Positions 1-7,722 are shown, counted from the first letter of the stretch. The stretch: 18,860 nucleotides of DNA from an uncultured Rubrivivax sp. (GCA_937967345.1 CALBTN010000367.1:1-18860), one strand, 5' to 3'. Program-made: numbers and translations. Notes: generated by a model from the letters alone, not told the origin.

Positions 1-110
1 CGGGCCATTGCGGCCGGGTCGTCGCCGAAGGTGGTGGAGGATTTCATGTCGCCTTGTTGCAGGCGAACGCATTTGCCGTCCTTGAGGTCGATGGCCGGTA
101 TCAGCAGCAT
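1..110 (-). CDS. hisA: HisA, phosphoribosylformimino-AICAR isomerase (5' end only)
   Basis: Partial gene: only the first 36 codons are inside the window, the rest lies beyond the left edge. The translation begins MLLIPAIDLKDGKCVRLQQG, the standard N-terminus of HisA, with the catalytic Asp of the AIDL strand at residue 8. HisA is a cytoplasmic TIM-barrel enzyme that isomerises the ProFAR intermediate to PRFAR in histidine synthesis, feeding HisF-HisH. It follows hisH by 43 bp in the same direction, the usual order, and hisF and hisI are expected further left. No good Shine-Dalgarno sequence is visible before the ATG; the leader is C-rich and contains a 14-bp palindrome. Confidence 0.95.
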   Translation of the reverse strand, partial: MLLIPAIDLKDGKCVRLQQGDMKSSTTFGDDPAAMA

Positions 111-130
111 GGGTCGGGCGGGGGGTTGAG

Positions 131-144
131 GGGCAGGCCTGCCC
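131..144. repeat. 14-bp perfect palindrome between hisH and hisA
   Basis: The sequence gggcaggcctgccc equals its own reverse complement. It lies in the 43-bp gap between the hisH stop and the hisA start, immediately before a run rich in G on the plus strand. With no loop it is more likely a protein site or a chance GC palindrome than a hairpin terminator, and no T-tract follows on the minus strand. Function is unknown. Confidence 0.4.
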
Positions 145-153
145 GGGCGAAGT

Positions 154-822
154 TCAGGGCTGCCAGGCGAGGAAGTTGCGGTACAGCGTGAGGCCGCAGG
201 CGGCGCTCTTTTCCGGGTGGAACTGGGTGGCAAAAATATTATCGCGGGCGATCGCGCTGGTAAAGCCGACGCCGTAGTCGGTGCGGGCGGCGGCATGGCG
301 CGGATCGGCCGGGCGCACATGGTAGCTGTGCACGAAGTAGAAGTACGCGCCGTCGGGAACGCCCTGCCACAGCGCGTGCACACGGCCGTCGTGCGCTTGC
401 TGGTGCACGCGGTTCCAGCCCATCTGCGGCACCTTGTAGCGGCTGCCATCGCTCTGGCGCAGGCCGTCCAGCGCGAAGCGCAGCGCGCGCCCGGGGATCA
501 ACCCCAGCCCCGGCGTGTCTTGCTCCTCGCTGTGGTCCAGCAGCATCTGCATGCCCACGCACACGCCCAGCAGCGGCTTGCTGGCCGCGGCTTCGAGCAC
601 CGCGGCCAGCAGGCCGCTGGCGCGCAGTTCGCGCATGCACGCGCGCATCGCACCCTGCCCCGGCAGCACCACGCGCTCGGCCGCGCGCACCTCGTCGGGC
701 CGCTGCGTGACCAGCACCTCGATGCCGCCGCCATGGCTTTGGTTGGCGACGTGCCGCACCGCCTGCGACACCGAGCGCAGGTTGCCCATGCCGTAGTCGA
801 CCACCGCCACCGTGCGCGCCAT
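154..822 (-). CDS. hisH: HisH, glutamine amidotransferase subunit of imidazole glycerol phosphate synthase
   Basis: A 222-residue class I glutamine amidotransferase. It hydrolyses glutamine and channels ammonia to HisF, which cleaves PRFAR to imidazole glycerol phosphate and AICAR. Visible landmarks are the N-terminal VVDYGMGNLRS strand-turn (7-17), the oxyanion segment LPGQGAM (53-59), the nucleophile elbow GVCVGMQ with Cys88, and the His202/Glu204 pair in FHPEKS, completing the triad. Length fits HisH. The start ATG lies 10 bp after the hisB stop, so translation is probably closely linked. In some Burkholderiales I recall a MarC-type membrane gene between hisB and hisH; none is present here. 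Confidence 0.96.
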   Translation of the reverse strand: MARTVAVVDYGMGNLRSVSQAVRHVANQSHGGGIEVLVTQRPDEVRAAERVVLPGQGAMRACMRELRASGLLAAVLEAAASKPLLGVCVGMQMLLDHSEEQDTPGLGLIPGRALRFALDGLRQSDGSRYKVPQMGWNRVHQQAHDGRVHALWQGVPDGAYFYFVHSYHVRPADPRHAAARTDYGVGFTSAIARDNIFATQFHPEKSAACGLTLYRNFLAWQP

Positions 823-832
823 CGCCGGCGTC

Positions 833-1423
833 CTACAGGCTGCCTTTGGTCGACGGGATCACGCCGGCCGAGCGCGGGTCGGGCGCGAGCGCCATGCGCA
901 GCGCGCGCGCGAAAGCCTTGAACACGGTCTCGCACTGGTGGTGCGCGTTGCTGCCCTTCAGGTTGTCGATGTGCAGCGTGACCAGCGCATGGTTCGCAAA
1001 GCCCTGGAAGAACTCGAAGGCCAGCTGCGTGTCGAAGCCGCCGATCATGCCGGCGGTGAAGGGCACGTCCATGTGCAGCCCGGGGCGGCCGGAGAAGTCG
1101 ATGACCACGCGCGACAGCGCCTCGTCCAGCGGCACGTAGGCGTGCCCGTAGCGCATCAGGCCCTTCTTGTCGCCCACGGCCTTGGCCACCGCCATGCCCA
1201 GCGTGATGCCGACGTCTTCCACGGTGTGGTGGCCGTCGATGTGCAGGTCGCCTTTCGCCTCGATCTCCAGGTCGATCAGCCCGTGGCGCGCGATCTGGTC
1301 GAGCATGTGGTCGAAGAAGCCGATGCCGGTGGCGAGCGTGGCCTGGCCGCTGCCGTCCAGATCGACGCGCGCGCGAACCTGGGTTTCCTGGGTGTCGCGG
1401 CGGACTTCGGCAACTCGGTTCAC
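833..1423 (-). CDS. hisB: HisB, imidazoleglycerol-phosphate dehydratase (monofunctional)
   Basis: A 196-residue enzyme that dehydrates imidazole glycerol phosphate to imidazole acetol phosphate, with two metal ions bound by paired histidine motifs. Both hallmark motifs are present: HHTVEDV at 65-71 and HHQCETVFKA at 161-170, plus FFDHML around residue 37. It has only the dehydratase domain; the N-terminal phosphatase half of the enterobacterial fused HisB is absent, as usual in betaproteobacteria. The start is GTG (1421-1423), chosen because it overlaps the hisC stop as GTGA and gives the family's normal N-terminus VNRVAEVRRDT. The same frame stays open well upstream, but that part is a shadow of hisC. 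Confidence 0.95.
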   Translation of the reverse strand: MNRVAEVRRDTQETQVRARVDLDGSGQATLATGIGFFDHMLDQIARHGLIDLEIEAKGDLHIDGHHTVEDVGITLGMAVAKAVGDKKGLMRYGHAYVPLDEALSRVVIDFSGRPGLHMDVPFTAGMIGGFDTQLAFEFFQGFANHALVTLHIDNLKGSNAHHQCETVFKAFARALRMALAPDPRSAGVIPSTKGSL

Positions 1424-2505
1424 AGGCTTTGCTCCAGCGCGCGGATCATGGCGTCGTTCTCCTCGGGGCTGCCCACCGTCAGGCGCAGGCAGTTGGCCAG
1501 CAGCGGGTGCAGCCCGGCGATGTGCTTGACCAGCACGCCGCGGGACTTCAGGCCTTCGAAGGTGCGCGCCGAATCGCTCACGCGCAGCAGGATCATGTTG
1601 GCCTCGCTGGGGAAGGCACGCACGCCGCTCAGGCGTGCGAGGGCTGTCTGCAGCCGTTCGCGCTCGGCGCGCAGCAGCGCCGCCTGGCGCGCGTACTCGT
1701 CGGCGTGGTCGAGGGCGAACAGCGTGGCCTCGGCATTGAGCACGCTCACGTTGTAGGGCGGGCGCACCTTGTCGACCTCGTCGATCAACGCCGCGTGGCC
1801 GCACAGGTAGCCCAGGCGCACGCCGGCCAGACCGAACTTGCTGAGCGTGCGCATCACCAGCACGTGCTCGTGCTGTGCCAGCCTGGGCAGCCAGCTGCGC
1901 GAGGCAAAGGGCTGGTAGGCCTCGTCGAACACCACCAGCCCTTGCTGGCGGCCGACCGCGGCGACGATGCGCTCGACGATGGCGTCGTCGAACAGGTTGG
2001 CGGTCGGGTTGTTCGGGTAGGCGATGTAGGTCAGCGCCGGGCGGTGTTGTTCGATCGCGGCCAGCATCGCCGCCTCGTCCAGCTCGAACTCAGGCGTCAG
2101 CGGCACACCGACGAAGTTCAGCCCGCGCAGCTTGGCCGACATCTGGTACATGACGAAGCCGGGCAGCGGCGCCAGGATCGTCGCGCCGGGCACGTCGCAG
2201 GCCACGCTGAGCAGGTCGATCAGCTCGTCGGAGCCGTTGCCCAGCATCAGCTTGCAGCCCGCCGGCAGCCCGACGAACTGGGTCAGCGCCGCCACCACGT
2301 CAGCCGTGCTCCGCCCCGGATAGCGGTTGAGCGCGACACGACCGAGCCGCTCGCCCAGCTCGCGCTGCAGCGCGTCGCTCAGGCGGAACGGGTTTTCCAT
2401 CGCGTCCAGCTTGATCAGGCCGCGGCTGTCCTGGATCGCGTAGGCGTGCATCGAGGCCACGTCCTGGCGGATCGTGTGCTGGATGCGTTGGGCGAGCGGG
2501 GTCAT
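1420..2505 (-). CDS. hisC: HisC, histidinol-phosphate aminotransferase
   Basis: A 361-residue PLP-dependent fold type I aminotransferase that converts imidazole acetol phosphate plus glutamate to histidinol phosphate. Landmarks are the substrate-side LDAMENPF (33-40), LGNGSDELID (88-97), AYPNNPT (162-168), the cofactor-ring Asp in FDEAYQPF (193-200) and the Schiff-base lysine Lys223 in TLSKFGLAGVRLGY. The start at ATG 2503-2505 gives the standard N-terminus and overlaps the PIN toxin stop codon as ATGA, so hisC translation is probably coupled to the toxin gene. The frame is open further upstream but that part is antisense-free shadow of the toxin gene. Its separation from hisD by a toxin-antitoxin pair is unusual. 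Confidence 0.96.
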   Translation of the reverse strand: MTPLAQRIQHTIRQDVASMHAYAIQDSRGLIKLDAMENPFRLSDALQRELGERLGRVALNRYPGRSTADVVAALTQFVGLPAGCKLMLGNGSDELIDLLSVACDVPGATILAPLPGFVMYQMSAKLRGLNFVGVPLTPEFELDEAAMLAAIEQHRPALTYIAYPNNPTANLFDDAIVERIVAAVGRQQGLVVFDEAYQPFASRSWLPRLAQHEHVLVMRTLSKFGLAGVRLGYLCGHAALIDEVDKVRPPYNVSVLNAEATLFALDHADEYARQAALLRAERERLQTALARLSGVRAFPSEANMILLRVSDSARTFEGLKSRGVLVKHIAGLHPLLANCLRLTVGSPEENDAMIRALEQSL

Positions 2506-2957
2506 GCGAGGGTATCCAGAAGCTCGGGGCCGGCGAGGAAGGGGTTGACGATGCGCAGGCCGTCGATCAACTGGTCGTGCTGCAGATCCTCGGTCAGCAG
2601 CAGGGCGCACCCCTGCTGTTGCGCGGCCGCGGCCATCAGCGCGTCCCAGTAGCTCAGCGCATAGCGGCTTTCCAGGGCCCATGCGGTTTCGACCGTGGCC
2701 TGGTCCACCAGCCAGGGCTGCCAGCGCTGGTAGCGGCGCACCTCGGCACGCGCGTCGCCAGCCGACATCGGGGGCCGCAGCTTGCGTGTCGCATTGACGT
2801 AGAACTCGTGCAGCACCTGCGTGCTCAGGCGTCCGCAACGCCGCAGCCACAAGGTCTGCAGCCACTCGTGTGCCGCGCCGTGCTTGGCCGCGTCGGCCAG
2901 GTCTTCGCTGTAGAGCAAGACATTCGTGTCAACGAAAACGGTCGAGGCGTTCGGCAT
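2502..2957 (-). CDS. PIN-domain ribonuclease toxin (VapC-like) inside the his operon
   Basis: A 151-residue PIN-domain protein. The metal-binding acidic residues are visible in order: Asp10 in VFVDTNVLLY, Glu51 in STQVLHEFY, Asp105 in SYWDALMAAAA and Asp124 in LLTEDLQHDQ. PIN toxins of the VapC type are Mg-dependent endoribonucleases, usually acting on tRNA or rRNA; the target here cannot be read from sequence. The ATG start lies 29 bp inside the antitoxin gene, the typical type II arrangement with antitoxin first. The stop overlaps the hisC start (ATGA). Key catalytic residues are intact, so it looks functional rather than decayed. I would not assign a specific VapC number. Confidence 0.88.
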   Translation of the reverse strand: MPNASTVFVDTNVLLYSEDLADAAKHGAAHEWLQTLWLRRCGRLSTQVLHEFYVNATRKLRPPMSAGDARAEVRRYQRWQPWLVDQATVETAWALESRYALSYWDALMAAAAQQQGCALLLTEDLQHDQLIDGLRIVNPFLAGPELLDTLA

Positions 2958-3174
2958 AGATCTGGTCGCGCTTCGGGTACGGGCTGCCGTCGGAGCGGTA
3001 GCGCCGGTCGCGCTGCAGCCATTCGTTCATCGCGCGCTCGTAGGCATCGTCGTGGCGCATCTTCTCGGCCAGCATCTCGCCGATCAGTCGCGACACGCTG
3101 GTGTTGCGGCGCGCCGCTTCCATGCGCGCCCAGTCGGCCACGCTGTCGTCCATGGTGATGGTGACATTCTTCAT
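2929..3174 (-). CDS. Ribbon-helix-helix antitoxin (CopG/Arc-like), partner of the PIN toxin
   Basis: An 81-residue protein with an RHH DNA-binding N-terminus: beta strand VTITMDD (4-10), helix A around 11-23, the turn NTSVSR (24-29) and helix B SRLIGEMLAEKM (28-39). The charged C-terminal half (41-81) is the expected toxin-wrapping tail. RHH antitoxins bind and inhibit the PIN toxin and repress their own promoter as dimers. That fits the palindromic half-sites just upstream at 3181-3227. The ATG start is preceded by no clear Shine-Dalgarno sequence, so translation may be weak or depend on ribosomes leaving hisD, whose stop is 36 bp upstream. It overlaps the toxin start by 29 bp. Confidence 0.85.
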   Translation of the reverse strand: MKNVTITMDDSVADWARMEAARRNTSVSRLIGEMLAEKMRHDDAYERAMNEWLQRDRRYRSDGSPYPKRDQIYAERLDRFR

Positions 3175-3201
3175 CGCACGACACGAATTCAGTGTTTCAC
3201 T

Positions 3202-3230
3202 ATTCTCGTGTTACACGAACTTCGTGTCAA
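3202..3230 (-). promoter_or_regulatory. Promoter of the toxin-antitoxin pair, internal to the his operon
   Basis: On the minus strand TTGACA (3225-3230, a perfect sigma-70 -35 box) is followed after 17 bp by GAGAAT (3202-3207, four of six -10 consensus bases). The start point would fall near 3195, about 20 bp before the antitoxin ATG at 3174. The surrounding 50 bp (3181-3230) contain 20 G or C, 40%, in a window that is otherwise strongly GC-rich. The -35 box lies within the final codons of hisD. Transcripts from here would run through the toxin into hisC, hisB, hisH and hisA. Predicted from sequence only. Confidence 0.7.
3206..3227. promoter_or_regulatory. Interlocked palindromic operator of the toxin-antitoxin pair
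   Basis: Two perfect palindromes share one half-site: tcgtgt-t-acacga (3206-3218) and acacgaa-c-ttcgtgt (3213-3227), with centres 8 bp apart. A fourth copy of the half-site, acacga, lies at 3181-3186. The array fills the spacer between the -35 and -10 boxes, so a bound repressor would block RNA polymerase. RHH antitoxins, alone or with toxin, bind such arrayed half-sites and autorepress. The hisD stop codon TAA (3211-3213) sits inside the array. The assignment to this antitoxin is inferred from position. Confidence 0.72.
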
Positions 3231-4533
3231 TGCGCAGTTCGGCAGCACGCGCATGCGCCTGCAACCCTTCGCCACGGGCCAGCTCGGCCGCGATCGGCCC
3301 CAGCACCTGAGCGCCCGCTGCGCTGACCTCGATCAGGCTGGAGCGCTTGACGAAGTCGTACACCCCCAGCGGCGAGCTGAAGCGCGCGGTGCCTGAGGTG
3401 GGCAGCACGTGGTTCGGCCCGGCGCAGTAGTCGCCCAGGCTCTCGCTGGTGAAGGCGCCGAGAAAGATCGCGCCGGCGTGTCTCAGCAGCGGCTCCCAGC
3501 GCTGCGGCTGCTTCGAGCTGACCTCGAGGTGCTCGGGCGCGATGCGGTTGGCAATCTCGCAGGCCTCATCCATGCTGCGGGTCAGGATCAGCGCGCCGCG
3601 GCCTTCGAGCGACGCGCGGATCACCTCGCGCCGCGGCAGGCCGGGCAGCAGCCGCTCGATCGCCGTGCGCACCGCGTCGATGTAGGCGGCGTCGGGGCTG
3701 AGCAGGATGCTTTGCGCCAGCTCGTCATGCTCGGCCTGGCTGAACAGGTCCATCGCCACCCAGTCGGGTGGCGTGCTGCCGTCGGCCAGCACCAGGATCT
3801 CGCTGGGCCCGGCGATCATGTCGATGCCCACCTGCCCGAACACGTGTTTCTTCGCGCTGGCCACATAGGCGTTGCCCGGCCCGGTGATCTTGTCGACGCG
3901 CGGAATCGTCGCGGTGCCGTAGGCCAGCGCGGCGATGGCCTGCGCGCCGCCGATGGTGAAGACGCGCTGCGCGCCGCCGAGGAAAGCCGCGGCCAGCACC
4001 AGCGGGTTCTTCGCACCTTGCGGCGTCGGCACCACCATCACGATCTCGCCGACCCCGGCCACCTGCGCCGGAATCGCGTTCATCAGCACGCTGGACGGAT
4101 AGGCCGCCTTGCCGCCGGGCACGTAGATGCCCACGCGGTCCAGCGGCGTGACCTTCTGGCCGAGCAGGGTGCCGTCGACGTCGAGGTAGCTCCAGCTGCG
4201 CGACGTCGCTTCCAACTGGCGCTCGTGGTAGCTGCGCACGCGCTGCGCAGCGGCGTCCAGCGCATCGCGCTGCGCCGCCGGCAGCTGGTCGAAGGCGGCG
4301 CGCAACTCGTCGCGGCCCAGCTCGAGCGCGCTCATCGAAGTGGCCTGCACGCCGTCGAAGCGCGCGGTGTACTCCAGCACGGCCGCATCGCCGCGGGTGC
4401 GTACGTCGGCCAGGATCTGCAGCACACGCTGCTCGATCTCGCGGTCGGTCTCGGCCGACCAGTGCAGCAATTGCTGGAACGCAGGCTCGAAATCCGCAGC
4501 GGCGGTGCTCAGCTGGCGCAAGGCGAGGCTCAT
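3211..4533 (-). CDS. hisD: HisD, histidinol dehydrogenase
   Basis: A 440-residue NAD- and zinc-dependent enzyme that oxidises L-histidinol to L-histidine in two steps, the last reactions of the pathway. Visible are the nucleotide-side GIYVPGGKAAYPS (135-147), KITGPGNAYVA (215-225), zinc ligands Gln266 and His269 in SQAEHDE, the catalytic Glu334-His335 in APEHLE, Asp368 in LGDYCAGPNH and a C-terminal His427. The start ATG overlaps the hisG stop as ATGA. The last codons and TAA stop coincide with the -35 box and operator of the toxin-antitoxin pair, so the tail after AELRI (DTKFV) may have been supplied by the inserted DNA. Confidence 0.96.
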   Translation of the reverse strand: MSLALRQLSTAAADFEPAFQQLLHWSAETDREIEQRVLQILADVRTRGDAAVLEYTARFDGVQATSMSALELGRDELRAAFDQLPAAQRDALDAAAQRVRSYHERQLEATSRSWSYLDVDGTLLGQKVTPLDRVGIYVPGGKAAYPSSVLMNAIPAQVAGVGEIVMVVPTPQGAKNPLVLAAAFLGGAQRVFTIGGAQAIAALAYGTATIPRVDKITGPGNAYVASAKKHVFGQVGIDMIAGPSEILVLADGSTPPDWVAMDLFSQAEHDELAQSILLSPDAAYIDAVRTAIERLLPGLPRREVIRASLEGRGALILTRSMDEACEIANRIAPEHLEVSSKQPQRWEPLLRHAGAIFLGAFTSESLGDYCAGPNHVLPTSGTARFSSPLGVYDFVKRSSLIEVSAAGAQVLGPIAAELARGEGLQAHARAAELRIDTKFV

Positions 4534-5177
4534 GCAGCGCCTTTCTCCAGCGCGGCGCCCAGCGCGTCGATCAGCGCACGCATCGGCTCGCGCTGCAGCT
4601 TCAGCGCCGCCTGGTTGACCACCAGCCGCGCCGAGATATCCATGATGCGTTCGACCTCGACCAGCTGGTTGGCCTTCAAGGTCGCACCCGAGGACACCAG
4701 GTCGACGATGGCGTCGGCCAGCCCGGTCAGCGGCGCCAGCTCCATCGAGCCGTAGAGCTTGATCAGGTCGACGTGCACGCCCTTGGCGGCGAAGTGTTCG
4801 CGCGCGGTCAGCGTGTACTTGGTTGCCACGCGCAGCCGCGAGCCGTGCCGCACCGCCGTTGCGTAGTCGAAGTCGTCGCGCACCGCCACGCTCATGCGGC
4901 AGCGCGCGATGCACAGGTCCAGCGGCTGGTACAGGCCGTCGCCGCCGTGCTCGATCAGCACGTCCTTGCCGGCCACGCCCAGATCGGCGCCGCCGTGCTG
5001 CACGTAGGTGGGAACGTCGGACGCGCGCACCAGCACCACGCGCAGATCGGGCCGGCTGGTGCCGATGATCAGCTTGCGGCTGTTCTCCGGGTCTTCCGCG
5101 ATGCGGATGCCGGCCGCCTCCAGCAGCGGCAGCGTCTCGTCGAAGATGCGCCCCTTGGACAGCGCCAGCGTGATCAT
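4530..5177 (-). CDS. hisG: HisG, ATP phosphoribosyltransferase, short form
   Basis: A 215-residue enzyme catalysing the first committed step: ATP plus PRPP to phosphoribosyl-ATP. Landmarks are LALSKGRIFDE (4-14), the HGGADLGVAGKDVL segment (61-74) and the PRPP-binding loop DLVSSGATLK (159-168). The protein ends shortly after the catalytic domains and lacks the roughly 80-residue C-terminal ACT-like regulatory domain of long HisG such as the enterobacterial one. Short HisG enzymes in characterised species work as a hetero-octamer with HisZ, which carries feedback control; hisZ is not in this window. It is followed directly by hisD (ATGA overlap) and preceded by a 103-bp gap after murA. Confidence 0.95.
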   Translation of the reverse strand: MITLALSKGRIFDETLPLLEAAGIRIAEDPENSRKLIIGTSRPDLRVVLVRASDVPTYVQHGGADLGVAGKDVLIEHGGDGLYQPLDLCIARCRMSVAVRDDFDYATAVRHGSRLRVATKYTLTAREHFAAKGVHVDLIKLYGSMELAPLTGLADAIVDLVSSGATLKANQLVEVERIMDISARLVVNQAALKLQREPMRALIDALGAALEKGAA

Positions 5178-5280
5178 CGCCGTGTCCGCCCGGCCGCCCG
5201 CAGCACACCGCGCGCCCCAGGAATCACGAAGCGGCCCGTGCCGGACCCTGGAGGCAGCGAACGAAGCGGGCGTGGGTGCC
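5178..5280. repeat. murA-hisG gap with nested inverted and direct repeats
   Basis: This 103-bp gap contains a 9-base direct repeat acgaagcgg at 5226-5234 and 5261-5269, and nested inverted arms: ccagg (5217-5221) with cctgg (5247-5251), and inside it cacg (5225-5228) with cgtg (5237-5240). No T-tract follows on the minus strand, so it is not a standard intrinsic terminator. It may be a copy of a dispersed intergenic repeat or an mRNA processing or attenuation element. I see no convincing promoter for hisG here. Confidence 0.35.
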
Positions 5281-6546
<1,266 letters not shown>

Positions 6547-6590
6547 GCTGGTCTGAAGTGGGCCCGCTCGCGCTGTGCGCACCGGCCTGG

Positions 6591-6605
6591 GGCATTGGCA
6601 ATGCC
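6591..6605. repeat. 15-bp palindrome in the ibaG-murA gap
   Basis: ggcattg-g-caatgcc is a perfect inverted repeat with 7-base arms and one central base, in the 94-bp gap between the ibaG stop and the murA start. It lies 45 bp before the murA ATG. The one-base centre disfavours an RNA hairpin with these full arms and favours a dimeric regulator site. No T-tract follows. No known operator is recognised. Confidence 0.4.
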
Positions 6606-6640
6606 GCGCGCGTTGCGGCGCTTTAGCGTGGGGAAGGGGC

Positions 6641-6898
6641 CTACGTCGCGCCGGCGCGCTGCGCGGCCCATTCGGCGGGGGTGAGGGTCTTCATCGACAG
6701 CGCGTGGATCTGCTCGCGCATCCGGTCGCCCAGTGCCGCGTAGACCTGCTGGTGGCGCGCCACGCGCGAGCGCCCGGCAAAGGCGTCGGACACGATGGTG
6801 GCGAAGAAATGGCGCCCGTCGCCGTCGACCTCGAGGTGTTCGCAAACGAGCCCGGCGGCGATGAACTCGCGCACCTGCTGGACAGTGGGTTCATACAT
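6641..6898 (-). CDS. ibaG: IbaG, BolA-family protein
   Basis: An 85-residue BolA-like protein. The family has a class II KH-like fold; with a monothiol glutaredoxin it binds or transfers [2Fe-2S] clusters, and IbaG has been linked to acid resistance and envelope integrity. Visible are HLEVDGDGRHFFATIVSDAF (21-40), the loop RSRVARHQQVYAAL and the near-invariant His in ARHQ, and a C-terminal LSMKTLTPAEW typical of the IbaG branch rather than BolA itself. The adjacent murA supports IbaG. The start ATG (6896-6898) lies 26 bp after the exporter permease stop, so it probably belongs to the same transcript. Confidence 0.9.
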   Translation of the reverse strand: MYEPTVQQVREFIAAGLVCEHLEVDGDGRHFFATIVSDAFAGRSRVARHQQVYAALGDRMREQIHALSMKTLTPAEWAAQRAGAT

Positions 6899-6924
6899 GG
6901 CGGCAGCGATTATCCGCCAGCGGC

Positions 6925-7722
6925 TCAATGCCTGAGTTTGTAGCCGGTCTTCAGCAGGTGCAGCGCCAGCGCCGACACCGCGACGAAGCTGGCCCCGACC
7001 ACGCCCAGGCTGAGCCACGGCGACACGTCGCTGACGCCGACGAAGCCGCGGCGAAAGCCGTCGATCATGTAGAAGAAGGGGTTCAGCTGGCTCAACGCGC
7101 GCCAGACTCCCGGCAGCGAGTGCACCGAATAGAACACGCCCGACAGGAACGTCATCGGCATGATGATGAAGTTCTGGAACGCCGCCATCTGGTCGAACTT
7201 CTCCGCCCACAGCCCGGCCACCAGGCCCAGCGCGCCGAGCATGGCTGCGCCCAGCAGCGCGAACACGATCACCCAGCCCGGTTGCGCCAGCCCCGGCGGC
7301 GCGAACCACGCGGTCACCAGCAGCACGCCGGCGCCGACGGCCAGCGCGCGCAGCATCGACGCGCCGACATAGGCCACGAACCACGCCCAGTGCGACAGCG
7401 GCGTCAGCAGCAGGAACACCAGGTTGCCGGTGACCTTGCTCTGGATCAGCGAGCTGCTGCTGTTGGCGAAGGCGTTTTGCAGCACCGCCATCATCACCAG
7501 CCCGGGAACCAAGAAGCGGGTGTAGCCGACGTTGTCGAACACCTGCACCTTGTCCGACAGCACGTGGCCGAAGATCAGCAGGTACAGCGCGGCGGTCAGC
7601 ACCGGCGCGGCCACGGTCTGGAAGCCCACCTTCCAAAAGCGCAGCACCTCCTTGTGCAGCAGCGTGCGCGTGCCGTGCAGGACGCGCCGGCGCTGCGCGC
7701 GCGCGGGCCCGGCTTCGCTCAT
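6925..7722 (-). CDS. ABC-2 type exporter permease (YadH-like)
   Basis: A 265-residue inner-membrane protein with about six hydrophobic segments, roughly at 36-54, 70-84, 101-140 (likely two), 150-172, 182-200 and 236-256. The C-terminal ABC-2 signature NPFFYMIDGFRRGFVG (214-229) is present, as is the amphipathic N-terminal helix before the first segment. It pairs with the upstream ATPase to form a half-size exporter dimer. The ATG overlaps the ATPase stop as ATGA. The family resembles Escherichia coli YadH; substrates of this branch are not established, and a lipid or polysaccharide export role near murA would be inference. Confidence 0.9.
   Translation of the reverse strand: MSEAGPARAQRRRVLHGTRTLLHKEVLRFWKVGFQTVAAPVLTAALYLLIFGHVLSDKVQVFDNVGYTRFLVPGLVMMAVLQNAFANSSSSLIQSKVTGNLVFLLLTPLSHWAWFVAYVGASMLRALAVGAGVLLVTAWFAPPGLAQPGWVIVFALLGAAMLGALGLVAGLWAEKFDQMAAFQNFIIMPMTFLSGVFYSVHSLPGVWRALSQLNPFFYMIDGFRRGFVGVSDVSPWLSLGVVGASFVAVSALALHLLKTGYKLRH

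Noticed and set aside
1429..2652. Long open frame antisense to hisC (about 400 codons), rich in His, Gln, Arg and Ala
   Set aside because: Composition is typical of the antisense frame of a GC-rich gene; the sense strand carries a complete hisC with all catalytic motifs.
2502..3174. Toxin-antitoxin pair as part of a larger mobile element
   Set aside because: No transposase, integrase, terminal inverted repeats or target duplications are seen at its edges; only the gene pair and its promoter are inserted.
3409..4755. Long open frame antisense to hisD and hisG
   Set aside because: Low-complexity His/Gln/Arg/Val-rich translation with no recognisable domain; shadow of the real genes on the other strand.
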